Positions 12,784 to 21,548 of a stretch of DNA of 64,000 nt are shown here, in pieces. The stretch is from Bifidobacterium animalis subsp. animalis ATCC 25527 (GTDB lineage Bacteria; Actinomycetota; Actinomycetes; Actinomycetales; Bifidobacteriaceae). Under the pieces are notes generated by a model, which was not told the origin of the DNA, did no database searches, and saw only the letters and a list, made by a program, of their open reading frames with translations. Every line of letters starts with the position of its first letter. The stretch's first letter is position 1. The stretch lies in assembly GCF_000260715.1 (NCBI RefSeq), contig NC_017834.1, forward strand, positions 744,001 to 808,000. The letters are read 5' to 3'. A program made the position numbers and the translations under genes.

Positions 12784-13749
12784 ATGTTACGAGTGCTGTT
12801 CGCGGGAACCCCGGAGGTGGCGGTTCCCTCTTTGCGTATGTTGGTCAAAGACACCGAGCATTTCGAAGTGGTCGCAGTGCTCACCCGGCCTGATGCGCCC
12901 ACGGGGCGCGGCCGCAAGATTATGCCCAGCCCGGTGAAAATGGCCGCCCGTGAACTCGGCCTCGATGTCATCGAGTGCGATCCGGCCGACGAATGCTTCC
13001 TCTCCGCATTGAAGGCCACCGGAGCCCAATGCGCGGCGGTGGTGGCCTACGGCAAGATTCTGCGCGAATCGGTGCTGGAGGCGCTGCCGCTGGGATGGTA
13101 CAACCTGCATTTCTCGCTGCTGCCGCAGTGGCGTGGCGCCGCTCCGGTTCAGCGCGCGATCTGGGCTGGCGACGAAGTGACCGGATGCTCGGTGTTCCGC
13201 ATCACTGCAGGTATGGATCGTGGGCCGGTGCTCGGACAGAGCACGGTGACCATAGGTGCGCATGAGAATGCCGGCGAGCTGCTCCACCGTCTCGCCGAAG
13301 ATGGCGCCGGTCTGCTCGCGGCATCGCTGCAGGCCCTTGACGAAGGAGTCGTCAACGCCGTCGATCAGCCGGCAGGCTCCTACGATGTCGCCGCCAAGAT
13401 CGCCACGCAGGACGCTCACATGCGTTTCGACGTGCCGGCTTTCGCGCTTGATCGCCAGATTCGCGCCTGCACGCCGGTGCCGGGGGCATGGGCGAATCTG
13501 CATCCACATGGTGATGATGCCAGCGAGACGCTGCATGTGTCGAAGGCCATCCCGGCGGATATGACGGTCGATGAATCACCTCGGAATCTCAAGCCGGGCG
13601 AGCTGCACGTCACCAAGCATCATGTGTGGGTGGGCACTTCCACCGATCCGTTGGAATTGCTGGTCGTCAAGGCTGCTGGCAAGCGAGAGATGGGGGCTCC
13701 GGAGTGGGCCCGTGGCGCCCATCTGGCTGAAGGTGCCTATCTCGACTGA
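12784..13749 (+). CDS. fmt: Methionyl-tRNA formyltransferase
   Basis: Formylates initiator Met-tRNA using 10-formyltetrahydrofolate. The 321-residue protein opens with VLFAGTPEVAVPSL and carries the catalytic/folate region LHFSLLPQWRGAAPVQRAI near residue 110, followed by GCSVFRITAGMDRGPVL. A C-terminal OB-like tRNA-binding domain follows. The ATG at 12784 follows GAAGAGAGGAC. It completes the conserved priA-fmt pair and converges on serB. Confidence 0.96.
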   Translation: MLRVLFAGTPEVAVPSLRMLVKDTEHFEVVAVLTRPDAPTGRGRKIMPSPVKMAARELGLDVIECDPADECFLSALKATGAQCAAVVAYGKILRESVLEALPLGWYNLHFSLLPQWRGAAPVQRAIWAGDEVTGCSVFRITAGMDRGPVLGQSTVTIGAHENAGELLHRLAEDGAGLLAASLQALDEGVVNAVDQPAGSYDVAAKIATQDAHMRFDVPAFALDRQIRACTPVPGAWANLHPHGDDASETLHVSKAIPADMTVDESPRNLKPGELHVTKHHVWVGTSTDPLELLVVKAAGKREMGAPEWARGAHLAEGAYLD

Positions 13750-13763
13750 CGTGTCTCACCAGA

Positions 13764-13805
13764 ATGCCCGGAGCCGGCTTTCATCGAGGTGCCGGCGCCG
13801 GGCAT
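13764..13805. terminator. Bidirectional hairpin between fmt and serB
   Basis: A 15-bp stem with one mismatch (13764-13778 with 13791-13805, 12-base loop) made of ATGCCCGG..CCGGC lies between the two convergent stops. Confidence 0.7.
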
Positions 13806-13848
13806 CCCAGTGAATCGCTGTGGCTTCCTGACAGCAGACATTGTTCTG

Positions 13849-14550
13849 CTACTGCAGGAAATCAAGCACCTTGCGAAGATCGCGCTCGTCAATCGTGTGG
13901 GGGGCCGCCGTGCGCACAGTGGGTTTGGCGCAGAATGCGATGCCCAGTCCGGCAGCGCCGATCATGGGCAGATCGTTCGCGCCATCGCCCACGGCAACCG
14001 TCTGGATGCGCGCGATGTCGTTCTCTTGAGCCCATGACCGCAACCGGGAGAGCTTGACCTCCTTGGTCACGACATCACCGACCACTTCGCCGGTGAGCAT
14101 GCCGTTGCGAGCATCCACGCTCAGCCGGTTCGCAATATGGTAATCGAGATGCGCGTCCACTGCGAGCCTGTCGACGATTTCGTGGAAGCCACCTGAGACG
14201 ACACCCACCTTCCAACCATGCGCATGGAGCGTGTCGATGAGTTCATGTGCGCCATTGGTGAAATGCAACCGTTCGTACACGCGGTCGAAGATCTGTGCTG
14301 GCATTCCTCTCAGCAGCGCCACACGTTCGTCCAATGCCTGCCGGAAATCAAGCTCGCCGTTCATCGCCCGCGCGGTGATGGCCGCGATCTCGTCGCCCAC
14401 ACCCGCCTCCTCGCCGAGTTCGTCGATCACCTCTTCATCGATGAGCGTGGAATCGACATCCATCACAAGCAGGCCCGGCATGCCGAGAGCGGGTAATGGG
14501 CCAGCGAGTGTGTCGGTGTCGTCGAGATGTTGCGAAAGTGGTGCGCTCAT
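13849..14550 (-). CDS. serB: Phosphoserine phosphatase
   Basis: HAD-superfamily hydrolase releasing serine from phosphoserine. The 233-residue protein has HAD motif I VMDVDSTLIDEE (near residue 29), motif II VVSGGFHEI, and motifs III/IV KLSRLRSW and VGDGANDLPMIGAAG. No ACT regulatory domain precedes it. The ATG at 14550 is preferred over a TTG at 14580 because homology begins there and the upstream DNA serves the divergent DedA promoter. The two genes' 5' ends are only 37 bases apart. Confidence 0.92.
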   Translation of the reverse strand: MSAPLSQHLDDTDTLAGPLPALGMPGLLVMDVDSTLIDEEVIDELGEEAGVGDEIAAITARAMNGELDFRQALDERVALLRGMPAQIFDRVYERLHFTNGAHELIDTLHAHGWKVGVVSGGFHEIVDRLAVDAHLDYHIANRLSVDARNGMLTGEVVGDVVTKEVKLSRLRSWAQENDIARIQTVAVGDGANDLPMIGAAGLGIAFCAKPTVRTAAPHTIDERDLRKVLDFLQ

Positions 14551-14554
14551 GCCT

Positions 14555-14581
14555 TTGATTGTCGAAAAACGTTGGGACAAT
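14555..14581 (+). promoter_or_regulatory. Probable leaderless promoter for the DedA gene
   Basis: GACAAT at 14576-14581 ends six bases before the ATG at 14588. A TTGATT lies 15 bases upstream, a shorter spacer than ideal. Confidence 0.4.
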
Positions 14582-14587
14582 CAAAAC

Positions 14588-15283
14588 ATGCATTTTACTG
14601 TTACCCTGGCTGAGGCCCAACTGCAATGCGCCACGAGTTCCGATGGCCTGATTGGCGCCATGACGGCGTGGCTCGTCTCTCTCATGGAACATGTGGGCGG
14701 TGTGGGCGTGGCCTTGGCCATCGCCCTCGAATCAATCTTCCCTCCCATTCCCAGCGAGATCATTCTGCCGCTTGCCGGTTTCACCGCTGCCCGTGGCAGC
14801 ATGAGCCTGTTCGGTGCGATCCTATGGGCGACAATGGGATCGCTGCTCGGCGCCTGGGCACTGTACGGCATCGCACGCTGGTTTGGTCTCCACCGCATCC
14901 ACAAGGCAGTCGATAGGATTCCGGGCGTGAGTCGCAAGGATGTGAACAAGGCAAACGAATGGTTCAACAAGTATGGCACCTGGTCGGTGCTCATCGGACG
15001 CGTGATTCCCGTTGTTCGCTCGCTCATCTCGATTCCGGCCGGATTCAACCAGATGAACTTCGTGAAGTTCTCCGGCTGGACCTTCCTCGGCTCGGCAATC
15101 TGGAACACAGTGCTCGTCACCGCCGGTTACATGCTCGGCGACCAGTGGTGCTCCATTCTCGGTGTGCTCAATGTGTTCGAAGATGTGATCATCGTGGTGT
15201 TCGCGCTGGTGCTGGTGTTCTTTGCGTGGCGGTGGGTTCGCAATCTGATACGCGAACGTCGCTCGACGCAATCTCATGAGTAG
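14588..15283 (+). CDS. DedA family membrane protein
   Basis: DedA proteins are polytopic inner-membrane proteins linked to lipid (undecaprenyl phosphate or phosphatidylethanolamine) translocation and proton-motive-force homeostasis. The 231-residue protein shows the family signatures ESIFPPIPSEIILPLAGF (near residue 50) and RVIPVVRSLISIPAGFNQM (near 140). It has an amphipathic re-entrant region, two further hydrophobic segments and an Arg-rich C-terminus. The substrate is not predictable here. The frame is open far upstream over serB, but ATG 14588 is the first start after the promoter and has no ribosome site, implying leaderless translation. Confidence 0.85.
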   Translation: MHFTVTLAEAQLQCATSSDGLIGAMTAWLVSLMEHVGGVGVALAIALESIFPPIPSEIILPLAGFTAARGSMSLFGAILWATMGSLLGAWALYGIARWFGLHRIHKAVDRIPGVSRKDVNKANEWFNKYGTWSVLIGRVIPVVRSLISIPAGFNQMNFVKFSGWTFLGSAIWNTVLVTAGYMLGDQWCSILGVLNVFEDVIIVVFALVLVFFAWRWVRNLIRERRSTQSHE

Positions 15284-15316
15284 ACTGTCGATGCGCGTTA
15301 GGCGCTGAAGTCAGTT

Positions 15317-15350
15317 CGGGTTCGTGCTCTCCTGCACGGACCCGTTTTTC
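15317..15350 (+). terminator. Intrinsic terminator after the DedA gene
   Basis: An 11-bp stem with one G-T pair (15317-15327 with 15334-15344) is followed by TTTTTCTTT. Confidence 0.85.
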
Positions 15351-15408
15351 TTTGCGGGGCCGTGCATTACAATGGCATACGGAACATTCGGATTGAACGA
15401 AGGTGGGT

Positions 15409-16977
15409 ATGGGGCAGGAGAAGCACACGGACGCGGCTTCGCAGTCCGTGAATCCCGAGGCTGTGGCGGCGCATGAGAACGACCAGCTGCGGCAGCGCAA
15501 CCACGCGCTCGCCAAAGCGCTCACCCGTGCCACCGAGGAGCTTCGCAAGGCGAAGGCGCAGCTCGAGCAGTTCATGGCACCGCCATTGACAATGGCGACC
15601 ATGGTCCGCGTGCATCGCTGTTCCACCGATGAGCATGGTGTGCGGCGTGCAAGCGCGGAGATTCTCAATGGCAACAGACGCCAGATCGTCCCGCTATCGC
15701 CGACTGTCAATCCCGCACGGTTGGGGAGCGGCCAAGGCGTGTTGCTCGATGCCAACATGGTGATTGTCGATTCCTGCGAGACACCTACTACCGGTCCGAT
15801 GCGTGCGGTCTCGGAAAGCCTTGCCGACGGCAAGCTCATCGTCTCCGATGCCGGAGGCAATCGCGGTGTGGTCATGCGTGCGAGCGCGGTGGCACGAACT
15901 CCGATCAACGTTGACGACCGTGTGGTGATCGATCCCTCCGGTACCTATGTTTTGTCTGTACTGCCGCAGGAACAGGCGCAGGATCTGCTTCTCGAGGAGA
16001 CCCCGGATGTCTCCTTCGCCGACATCGGAGGTCTGGATGAGCAGATCGCACGGATTCGCGATGCCGTGCAGTTGCCGTTCCAGCATCGCGACCTCTTCGC
16101 CCGGTTCGACCTGAAAGCGCCGAAGGGCGTGTTGCTGTATGGGCCTCCAGGCAATGGCAAGACGCTCATAGCCAAGGCCATCGCGCATGAGCTGGCCGCG
16201 GGCAGTGGTAACGACGGCGTGTTCCTGTCGGTGAAGGGACCGGAGCTGCTCAACAAGTTCGTAGGCGAGTCTGAGCGCCTCATTCGCAGAATCTTCGAGC
16301 GGGCGAAGGAGCTGTCGGGTGCCGGACGCCCCGTCATCGTGTTCATCGACGAGATGGATTCGCTGCTGCGCACCCGAGGCACAGGCGTCTCCAGTGATGT
16401 GGAGACGACGATCGTGCCGCAGTTCCTCACCGAGCTCGACGGCGTGGAGAGCCTGGACGACGTGATGGTGATCGGTGCCTCGAATCGCATCGACATGATC
16501 GATCCAGCGGTATTGCGTCCGGGACGTCTGGACGTCAAGATTCATGTCACACGGCCGGACGAGACGGCCGCCCTGGCCATCACCCGCCATTACCTCACCG
16601 ATGCGCTGCCTCTTGAGCCCGGCAGGGACGCGGATGCGCTGGTGGCCTCGCTGGTGCGTGATCTTTTCCGCAGGGATGAATCCCGGTTGCTTGCCATGCT
16701 CGATGAACAGGGCCATCGGCGTGGGATTTACATGGCCGACATCGTCAGCGGTGCGATGCTGCGCAACATCGTCGACCGGGCGAAGACCAAGGCGGTGAAG
16801 GCCGAAATCCTCCATGGGTCGACGAGCGGGGACGATGAACCGCAAGGCATCACCGAAGCGCGGATCCATGAGGCCATTGACGATGAATACGAACAGAACC
16901 GCTCCACGATCAACGAGACGGATCCGGGGCAATGGCTCAGAATCAACGCGTTGACGTTGGCGGCCGACGGCGTCTGA
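15409..16977 (+). CDS. arc: AAA ATPase ARC/Mpa (proteasome-associated ATPase family)
   Basis: Hexameric AAA unfoldase that, in mycobacteria, recognises pupylated proteins through an N-terminal coiled coil. The 522-residue protein has the coiled coil (about residues 20-65), OB-fold inter-domain, Walker A GPPGNGKTLIAKA near 244, Walker B VIVFIDEMDSLL near 310 and an SRH region. The C-terminus ends in LAADGV, without the GQYL tail that docks Mpa to the 20S proteasome, matching the absence of prcBA from the neighbourhood. The ATG at 15409 (two codons after a GTG at 15403) follows GAAGG. It leads the dop-pup-pafA locus. Without a protease it may act as an unfoldase or disassembly machine. Confidence 0.9.
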   Translation: MGQEKHTDAASQSVNPEAVAAHENDQLRQRNHALAKALTRATEELRKAKAQLEQFMAPPLTMATMVRVHRCSTDEHGVRRASAEILNGNRRQIVPLSPTVNPARLGSGQGVLLDANMVIVDSCETPTTGPMRAVSESLADGKLIVSDAGGNRGVVMRASAVARTPINVDDRVVIDPSGTYVLSVLPQEQAQDLLLEETPDVSFADIGGLDEQIARIRDAVQLPFQHRDLFARFDLKAPKGVLLYGPPGNGKTLIAKAIAHELAAGSGNDGVFLSVKGPELLNKFVGESERLIRRIFERAKELSGAGRPVIVFIDEMDSLLRTRGTGVSSDVETTIVPQFLTELDGVESLDDVMVIGASNRIDMIDPAVLRPGRLDVKIHVTRPDETAALAITRHYLTDALPLEPGRDADALVASLVRDLFRRDESRLLAMLDEQGHRRGIYMADIVSGAMLRNIVDRAKTKAVKAEILHGSTSGDDEPQGITEARIHEAIDDEYEQNRSTINETDPGQWLRINALTLAADGV

Positions 16978-17059
16978 TCCCGGCAGCGTGTCTCGATGGA
17001 ATGGAATGTGTTCGAAATGTGCCGTTGGCATGGAACATGTCGTGAGAGGAGCGGAGTGA

Positions 17060-18664
17060 ATGAGCGTGCGCAGAGTGATGGGGACGGAGACCGAGTATGC
17101 CGTGTCGGTACGGCAGGATCCCCATGCCAACCCGGTGCAGTCGTCATTCGATGTGATTGCCCATGCAGGCGATGAGGAGACGAGGCATATTCGTTGGGAC
17201 TACCGGCAGGAGGATCCGGTGCATGATATGCGGGGTATGACGATGCCCCGCGCTGCTGCACGTCCCGACATGCTTACCGACGAACCGCAACGCAATATCA
17301 CGAACGCCTTCGCAGCCAATGGAGGGCGCATGTACGTGGATCATGCGCATCCCGAATACTCCGCGCCGGAGACGCGCGATCCGTTTGAGGCCGTGGCCTA
17401 TGATTTCGCCGGCGATCTGCTTATGCGCCGGGCCGCCCAATCCGCGAGCACTGAGCGGCATCAGTTCGAGGTGTTCCGCAATAATGCGGATGGCAAGGGC
17501 GCTGCGTGGGGGAGCCATGAGAATTATCTGCTGCGTCGCGATGTGGACTTCGATGTAGTGACTGTGCTCATGCTGGTCCATTTCGCCACCCGGCAAATCT
17601 ACACGGGCTCTGGACGCGTGGGGCTCGGCGAGCGTGGCGAACGGGCAGGCTACCAGTTGAGTCAGCGTGCCGATTACTTCCATATGAAAGTGGGTTTGCA
17701 AACCACTTTCGACAGGCCGATCGTGAACACCCGCGACGAGTCGCATGCGCCTGACGAGATGCGCAGACTCCATGTGATCGTGGGCGATGCTAACCGCCTG
17801 GAAGTGCCGGACGTGTTGAAGCTCGGTACGACAAGCATGCTGCTGTGGGTGGCCGAGCAGGCATCTGCATTGGATTACGACCTGACGGACGAGTTGCGTT
17901 CCCTTTCGCTTCTCGACCCGGTCGCCGCCATGCACACGGTGTCGCACGACCTGACCTTCGACGAACCACTCGCTTTGGCCGATGGAGGTTCGAGCACGGC
18001 GTGGCAGCTGCAGGTGTCGCTGCACGGGCTCGTCTATGAGGTGGCGTCGATCGTGTACGGCACTGATTCGCTCGGGGAGCCGGTATGGCCGGATTCGCAG
18101 ACCCGCTCGGTCATGGCGATGTGGCGTCAGGCATTGATCGACGTGGCCGAGGTGCGCCATGCCGACGACGACACCCGAATGACGATGACCGCGCAGGCCT
18201 CTCGACTGGAATGGCTGCTCAAATGGCAGCTGCTCGAACGCATGCGCCGACGCATCGCCGGTTGCGGCGCATCCTCCGCCTCGAGCTGGGACAATCCACA
18301 GGTGCGCGCGCTCGAATTGCGATGGGCTTCACTCGCTCCCGAGAACGAGGCGGTGTTCGCCAAGGTGCGCTCCCGTGCCGAGCGTGTGGTGACGGATGAG
18401 CGTATAGCCGCGGCGGCGACCGATGCCCCGGCGGACACGCGCGCATGGCTCCGTGCCGCGATACTGTACAGGTTCCCCGATGAATTGCGTGCGATCTCCT
18501 GGACCCGAATCACCACCGTTGCCGATGGAGCCGGTGATTCCTGGACGCTCGACATGCGCGATCCCACGCGGTTCACCAAAGATGACACCGAACGGCAGGT
18601 GGAGGAGGCGTCCAGCGCGGCGCAGCTCATCAGGAGTCTCGGCGGCATCTGTGAACATTCGTAG
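17060..18664 (+). CDS. dop: Pup deamidase/depupylase Dop
   Basis: Carboxylate-amine-ligase-fold enzyme that removes Pup from targets and, where needed, deamidates Pup's C-terminal Gln. The 534-residue protein starts RVMGTETEYAVSV. It contains the Dop-specific loop (about residues 37-75), the YVDHAHPEYSAPE strand holding the catalytic Asp, and the nucleotide-binding GSHENYLLRRD. These features distinguish it from PafA, encoded downstream. A good ribosome site (GAGAGGAGCGG) precedes the ATG. Because the local Pup already ends in Glu, only the depupylase activity should be required. Confidence 0.93.
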   Translation: MSVRRVMGTETEYAVSVRQDPHANPVQSSFDVIAHAGDEETRHIRWDYRQEDPVHDMRGMTMPRAAARPDMLTDEPQRNITNAFAANGGRMYVDHAHPEYSAPETRDPFEAVAYDFAGDLLMRRAAQSASTERHQFEVFRNNADGKGAAWGSHENYLLRRDVDFDVVTVLMLVHFATRQIYTGSGRVGLGERGERAGYQLSQRADYFHMKVGLQTTFDRPIVNTRDESHAPDEMRRLHVIVGDANRLEVPDVLKLGTTSMLLWVAEQASALDYDLTDELRSLSLLDPVAAMHTVSHDLTFDEPLALADGGSSTAWQLQVSLHGLVYEVASIVYGTDSLGEPVWPDSQTRSVMAMWRQALIDVAEVRHADDDTRMTMTAQASRLEWLLKWQLLERMRRRIAGCGASSASSWDNPQVRALELRWASLAPENEAVFAKVRSRAERVVTDERIAAAATDAPADTRAWLRAAILYRFPDELRAISWTRITTVADGAGDSWTLDMRDPTRFTKDDTERQVEEASSAAQLIRSLGGICEHS

Positions 18665-18690
18665 GTCGTGCATCCGCTGTATCCAGCGCG

Positions 18691-18710
18691 CTCGCATAGG
18701 GCGAGTTTTT
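18691..18710 (+). terminator. Weak intrinsic terminator after dop
   Basis: A 5-bp CTCGC/GCGAG stem (18691-18695 with 18701-18705) followed by TTTTT. It is short and may only attenuate read-through into the next gene. Confidence 0.45.
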
Positions 18711-18783
18711 CAGAATACTCACAGATTATTTGCTAGTCTTGGAACAGATTTTTCCAAGACATAAGGTCACAGGAGGCATTGGT

Positions 18784-19677
18784 ATGCAGGCCGGATTACG
18801 GGAGCTCGCAGTGCAGGTGAGCCGCATCGCCGAGGATGCCGGCAAGCATGCGCTCAAGGACCAGCTCATGCCGAAGGATCTGGTGACGCTGAACACGGTG
18901 CAGCGTGACTACTCACGCGGGCTCAAGGTGGACGACCGCCTGTCGCAGTTCATCTACAATCGTCTCACCTACATCGATCCGTTCAAAGGCCGTTGGGAGG
19001 ACCGCACCGACGAATGGGCGCCCGGAGACCGGTACTGGTGCGTGGGCGGTGTCGATGGCGTGATCAACTATTCGCGCAGCATGGCCGAATGGAGCGTGAC
19101 CATCTCGCTGTTCGAATTCAATGAGTTCGGATCGGCCCAGCCGATCCTGGGGGTGATTCACGCGCCGGCACTGAACCTCACCTATTTGGCCGCCCGACAG
19201 CAGGGCGCGATTCGTATGCGCAATACGCCGGTGGGGGAGAAGCGCGAGAAGATCATGCCATCCACAATCAGCCACCTCGATGGCTCCATCGTGAGCTTCG
19301 GCATGTCGTATGTGCCACAGGAGGCACAACATGCCCTCAATGTGGTCGCGAGCCTCGCCGGCAAGCCCGCCGACATCAAACGGATCGGGCCCGTCTCGCT
19401 CGATGTGTGCAAAGTGGCCGATGGTACCTATGACGCATATTTCGAACCGCATCTGCATGAACGTGACGTGCCGGCCATCTCAGCCGCCGCCGTGGTGCTC
19501 TGGGAGGCCCAAGGGCAGTTGAGCACATGGGAGGGCGGGCTCATCCACTGGCGCAGCCAGAACGATCTCGTGGCCACCAACGGGCAGATCATACAGGAGC
19601 TACAGCCCTACCTCATCAACTCCGATTGCGGGGAATCCTACCATCATCACGAGCAGAAGCCAGCGGGACAACAGTGA
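18784..19677 (+). CDS. Inositol-monophosphatase-fold protein lacking metal-binding residues
   Basis: The 297-residue protein follows the inositol-monophosphatase/HisN fold order: LDDRL-type N-terminal helices, the central strand, ILGVIHAPAL, ATNG near the C-terminus, and the VVLWEAQG helix. The Mg-binding sites are gone. The GEE strand reads KGRWED, the DPxDGT motif reads GGVDGV (residues 88-93, with only Asp91 kept) and the WDxAAG motif reads PAISAA (residues 230-235). It is therefore probably a non-catalytic pseudo-phosphatase. It lies between dop and pup on the same strand, so a role in the pupylation system is an inference from position. The ATG at 18784 follows ACAGGAGG; an earlier Met would lack a ribosome site. 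Confidence 0.8.
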   Translation: MQAGLRELAVQVSRIAEDAGKHALKDQLMPKDLVTLNTVQRDYSRGLKVDDRLSQFIYNRLTYIDPFKGRWEDRTDEWAPGDRYWCVGGVDGVINYSRSMAEWSVTISLFEFNEFGSAQPILGVIHAPALNLTYLAARQQGAIRMRNTPVGEKREKIMPSTISHLDGSIVSFGMSYVPQEAQHALNVVASLAGKPADIKRIGPVSLDVCKVADGTYDAYFEPHLHERDVPAISAAAVVLWEAQGQLSTWEGGLIHWRSQNDLVATNGQIIQELQPYLINSDCGESYHHHEQKPAGQQ

Positions 19678-19765
19678 TCTCAAATCCTGAGCCACCTTGA
19701 ACAGCACATGTGGCACAGGGCACATCCGACGTCGATATTGGAATCCACACCAGATTGGGGGAGCA

Positions 19766-19981
19766 ATGCCATCTGCATCCGAACACCATCAGATCCCCGC
19801 CGAGACACAGCGGCATGATGACGACCAGACCCAGGGAACGGCCCAGGGTCTTTCCGCGGCGGCCATGCTCGCACAGGAGCAGGCTGACGATCTCGATGCG
19901 ATTCTCGACGACATCGAAACCGTTCTCGAGACGAACGCCGAGGAATATGTGAACAGCTTCGTGCAGAAAGGCGGCGAGTGA
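19766..19981 (+). CDS. pup: Prokaryotic ubiquitin-like protein Pup
   Basis: Intrinsically disordered 71-residue modifier attached through its C-terminal Glu to lysines of target proteins. The C-terminal part is recognisable: AQEQADDLDAILDDIETVLE (coiled-coil binding helix for ARC), then EEYVNSFVQKGGE. It ends in Gly-Gly-Glu rather than Gly-Gly-Gln, so it is made ready for ligation without deamidation. The ATG at 19766 follows GGGGGAG. Its stop overlaps the pafA ATG by one base (TGATG), so the modifier and ligase are translationally coupled. Confidence 0.93.
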   Translation: MPSASEHHQIPAETQRHDDDQTQGTAQGLSAAAMLAQEQADDLDAILDDIETVLETNAEEYVNSFVQKGGE

Positions 19982-21471
19982 TGCCACAGCTGCACGACAG
20001 TGGCAGCAGGGCGATACAGCCGTCAGACCAGACGCATAGGCATGATTTCGCGCGCATCTTCGGCATTGAGACCGAATACGGTGTGAGCGTCACCGATATT
20101 CCGGAACCCATGGACGCCAGTCATGTGGCGATGACCATGTTCCAGCCCGTCGTGCGCAGGGCCCGTTCCACCAACACCTACGTGGAGAACGGCTCACGTC
20201 TGTACCTCGATGTGGGATCCCATCCGGAGTATGCGACCGCCGAGGCGATATGCCCCTCGGATGCGTTGCTGAGCGATCTGGCGGGGGAGCAGATCATGCG
20301 TTCGATGGGGCTTGACGCCCAGCGGAGGCTGCGGGAATCCGACGCGCGGAATCGGCGTGCGACCTTGCATCTGTACAAGAACAACGCCGACAGTGCCGGT
20401 CATTCATTCGGTTGCCATGAGAACTACCTCGTGCGCCGTTTTGTGAATCTGGACATGATACAGCATGTGTTGCTGCCATTCCTCATCACCCGGCAGATCT
20501 ACACCGGGGCCGGCAAGTTCGACGGTGAACGTCTCCTGTTCACCCAACGTGCGGCATTTGTGGACGAGACAGTCTCCAGCGCCACCACACGGTCGCGCCC
20601 CATGATCAACACCCGTGACGAGCCGCACGCCAACCCCGAGGACTACCGGCGTCTCCATGTGATCATAGGCGACTCCAATCGTTCCCAGTGGGCCACCCTT
20701 ATGAAATGCGCCACCACGCATCTCGTGCTGTGCATGATGGAGCATGCAGCACGCAGCGGATGTGATGGTGGGCTCGAGGCATTCGCGCTCGCGGATCCGA
20801 TCGCCGCGAACCACGCCATCAACGCCGACGGGCCGCATGCCCGCATCGCACTGGCATCGGGGTGTTCGACCACCGCACTGGAACTGCAGCAGCGGATGCT
20901 GGAGCAGGTCGAGACCTTCTCCGCACACCATGGTGATGCGTTGGGTGCGTCGTTGCGGTATGACGCGCAGTGCAATGTCGAATGGATTGTGGGCCAATGG
21001 CGGTGGATCCTCGACAGATTGGCGGCCAATGACATCGAGACGCTGTCGCATGTGATCGATTGGGCATCCAAGCAGATGTTCTTCACTCGGTTGCGGCTGC
21101 GCGGCACCGTCACACCGGCCAGATTACGCCAGCTTGACCTGGACTATCACGACATCGCCAACGGCAGGCTCTACCCGTCGTTGTGCGCGCATGGCCTGAT
21201 GCGCACCTTGGTGGATGCGGATCAGATTCGCGATGCCGTGTCCACGCCACCCTCTCATACGCGTGCCGTGCTGCGTGGACGTTTCGTGGCGGCGGCATCG
21301 CACACCGATGCCGTCTACGACTGCGATTGGACGACGCTGAAGCTTGTGCGTCCGGTGCATATGGAGGCGGTGCTGCTCGATCCGTTCCGCGACGAGCCGA
21401 CCAAGCAATATGACGAACTCATGGGCGAATTGCGTGATTCGCGAGAGGATGGCGATGAAGCGCCCGTCTGA
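19981..21471 (+). CDS. pafA: Pup--protein ligase PafA
   Basis: Uses ATP to form a glutamyl-phosphate on Pup and joins it to a lysine side chain of a substrate protein. The 496-residue protein has the N-terminal RIFGIETEYGVSVT strand, LYLDVGSHPEYATAE carrying the catalytic Asp, GCHENYLVRR and the shared NTRDEPHANPEDYRRLHVI strand. It lacks the long Dop loop. A GTG three bases earlier (19978) is possible, but the ATG at 19981 fits the TGATG overlap with pup. No prcB or prcA lies beside it. An intrinsic hairpin follows. Confidence 0.93.
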   Translation: MPQLHDSGSRAIQPSDQTHRHDFARIFGIETEYGVSVTDIPEPMDASHVAMTMFQPVVRRARSTNTYVENGSRLYLDVGSHPEYATAEAICPSDALLSDLAGEQIMRSMGLDAQRRLRESDARNRRATLHLYKNNADSAGHSFGCHENYLVRRFVNLDMIQHVLLPFLITRQIYTGAGKFDGERLLFTQRAAFVDETVSSATTRSRPMINTRDEPHANPEDYRRLHVIIGDSNRSQWATLMKCATTHLVLCMMEHAARSGCDGGLEAFALADPIAANHAINADGPHARIALASGCSTTALELQQRMLEQVETFSAHHGDALGASLRYDAQCNVEWIVGQWRWILDRLAANDIETLSHVIDWASKQMFFTRLRLRGTVTPARLRQLDLDYHDIANGRLYPSLCAHGLMRTLVDADQIRDAVSTPPSHTRAVLRGRFVAAASHTDAVYDCDWTTLKLVRPVHMEAVLLDPFRDEPTKQYDELMGELRDSREDGDEAPV

Positions 21472-21497
21472 GCATGGGTTCCGAGGCGGTCTGACAT

Positions 21498-21525
21498 GAA
21501 AAAACCCGGCCGTCACTGGTCGGGT
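21498..21525 (-). terminator. Terminator of hup (also downstream of pafA)
   Basis: An 8-bp stem (21504-21511 with 21518-21525, one G-T/A-C difference) is preceded on the plus strand by six A's, giving a U-run for the minus-strand hup transcript. Confidence 0.8.
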
Positions 21526-21548
21526 CATTTTCTAGCGTAGGCTGCGAA

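Noticed and set aside
14580-14580. TTG start adding ten residues to SerB
   Set aside because: The added residues are not conserved and overlap the DedA promoter; ATG at 14550 fits better.
15694-17130. 478-codon minus-strand frame across the ARC gene and the start of dop
   Set aside because: Crosses two certain plus-strand genes and has no domain or start signal.
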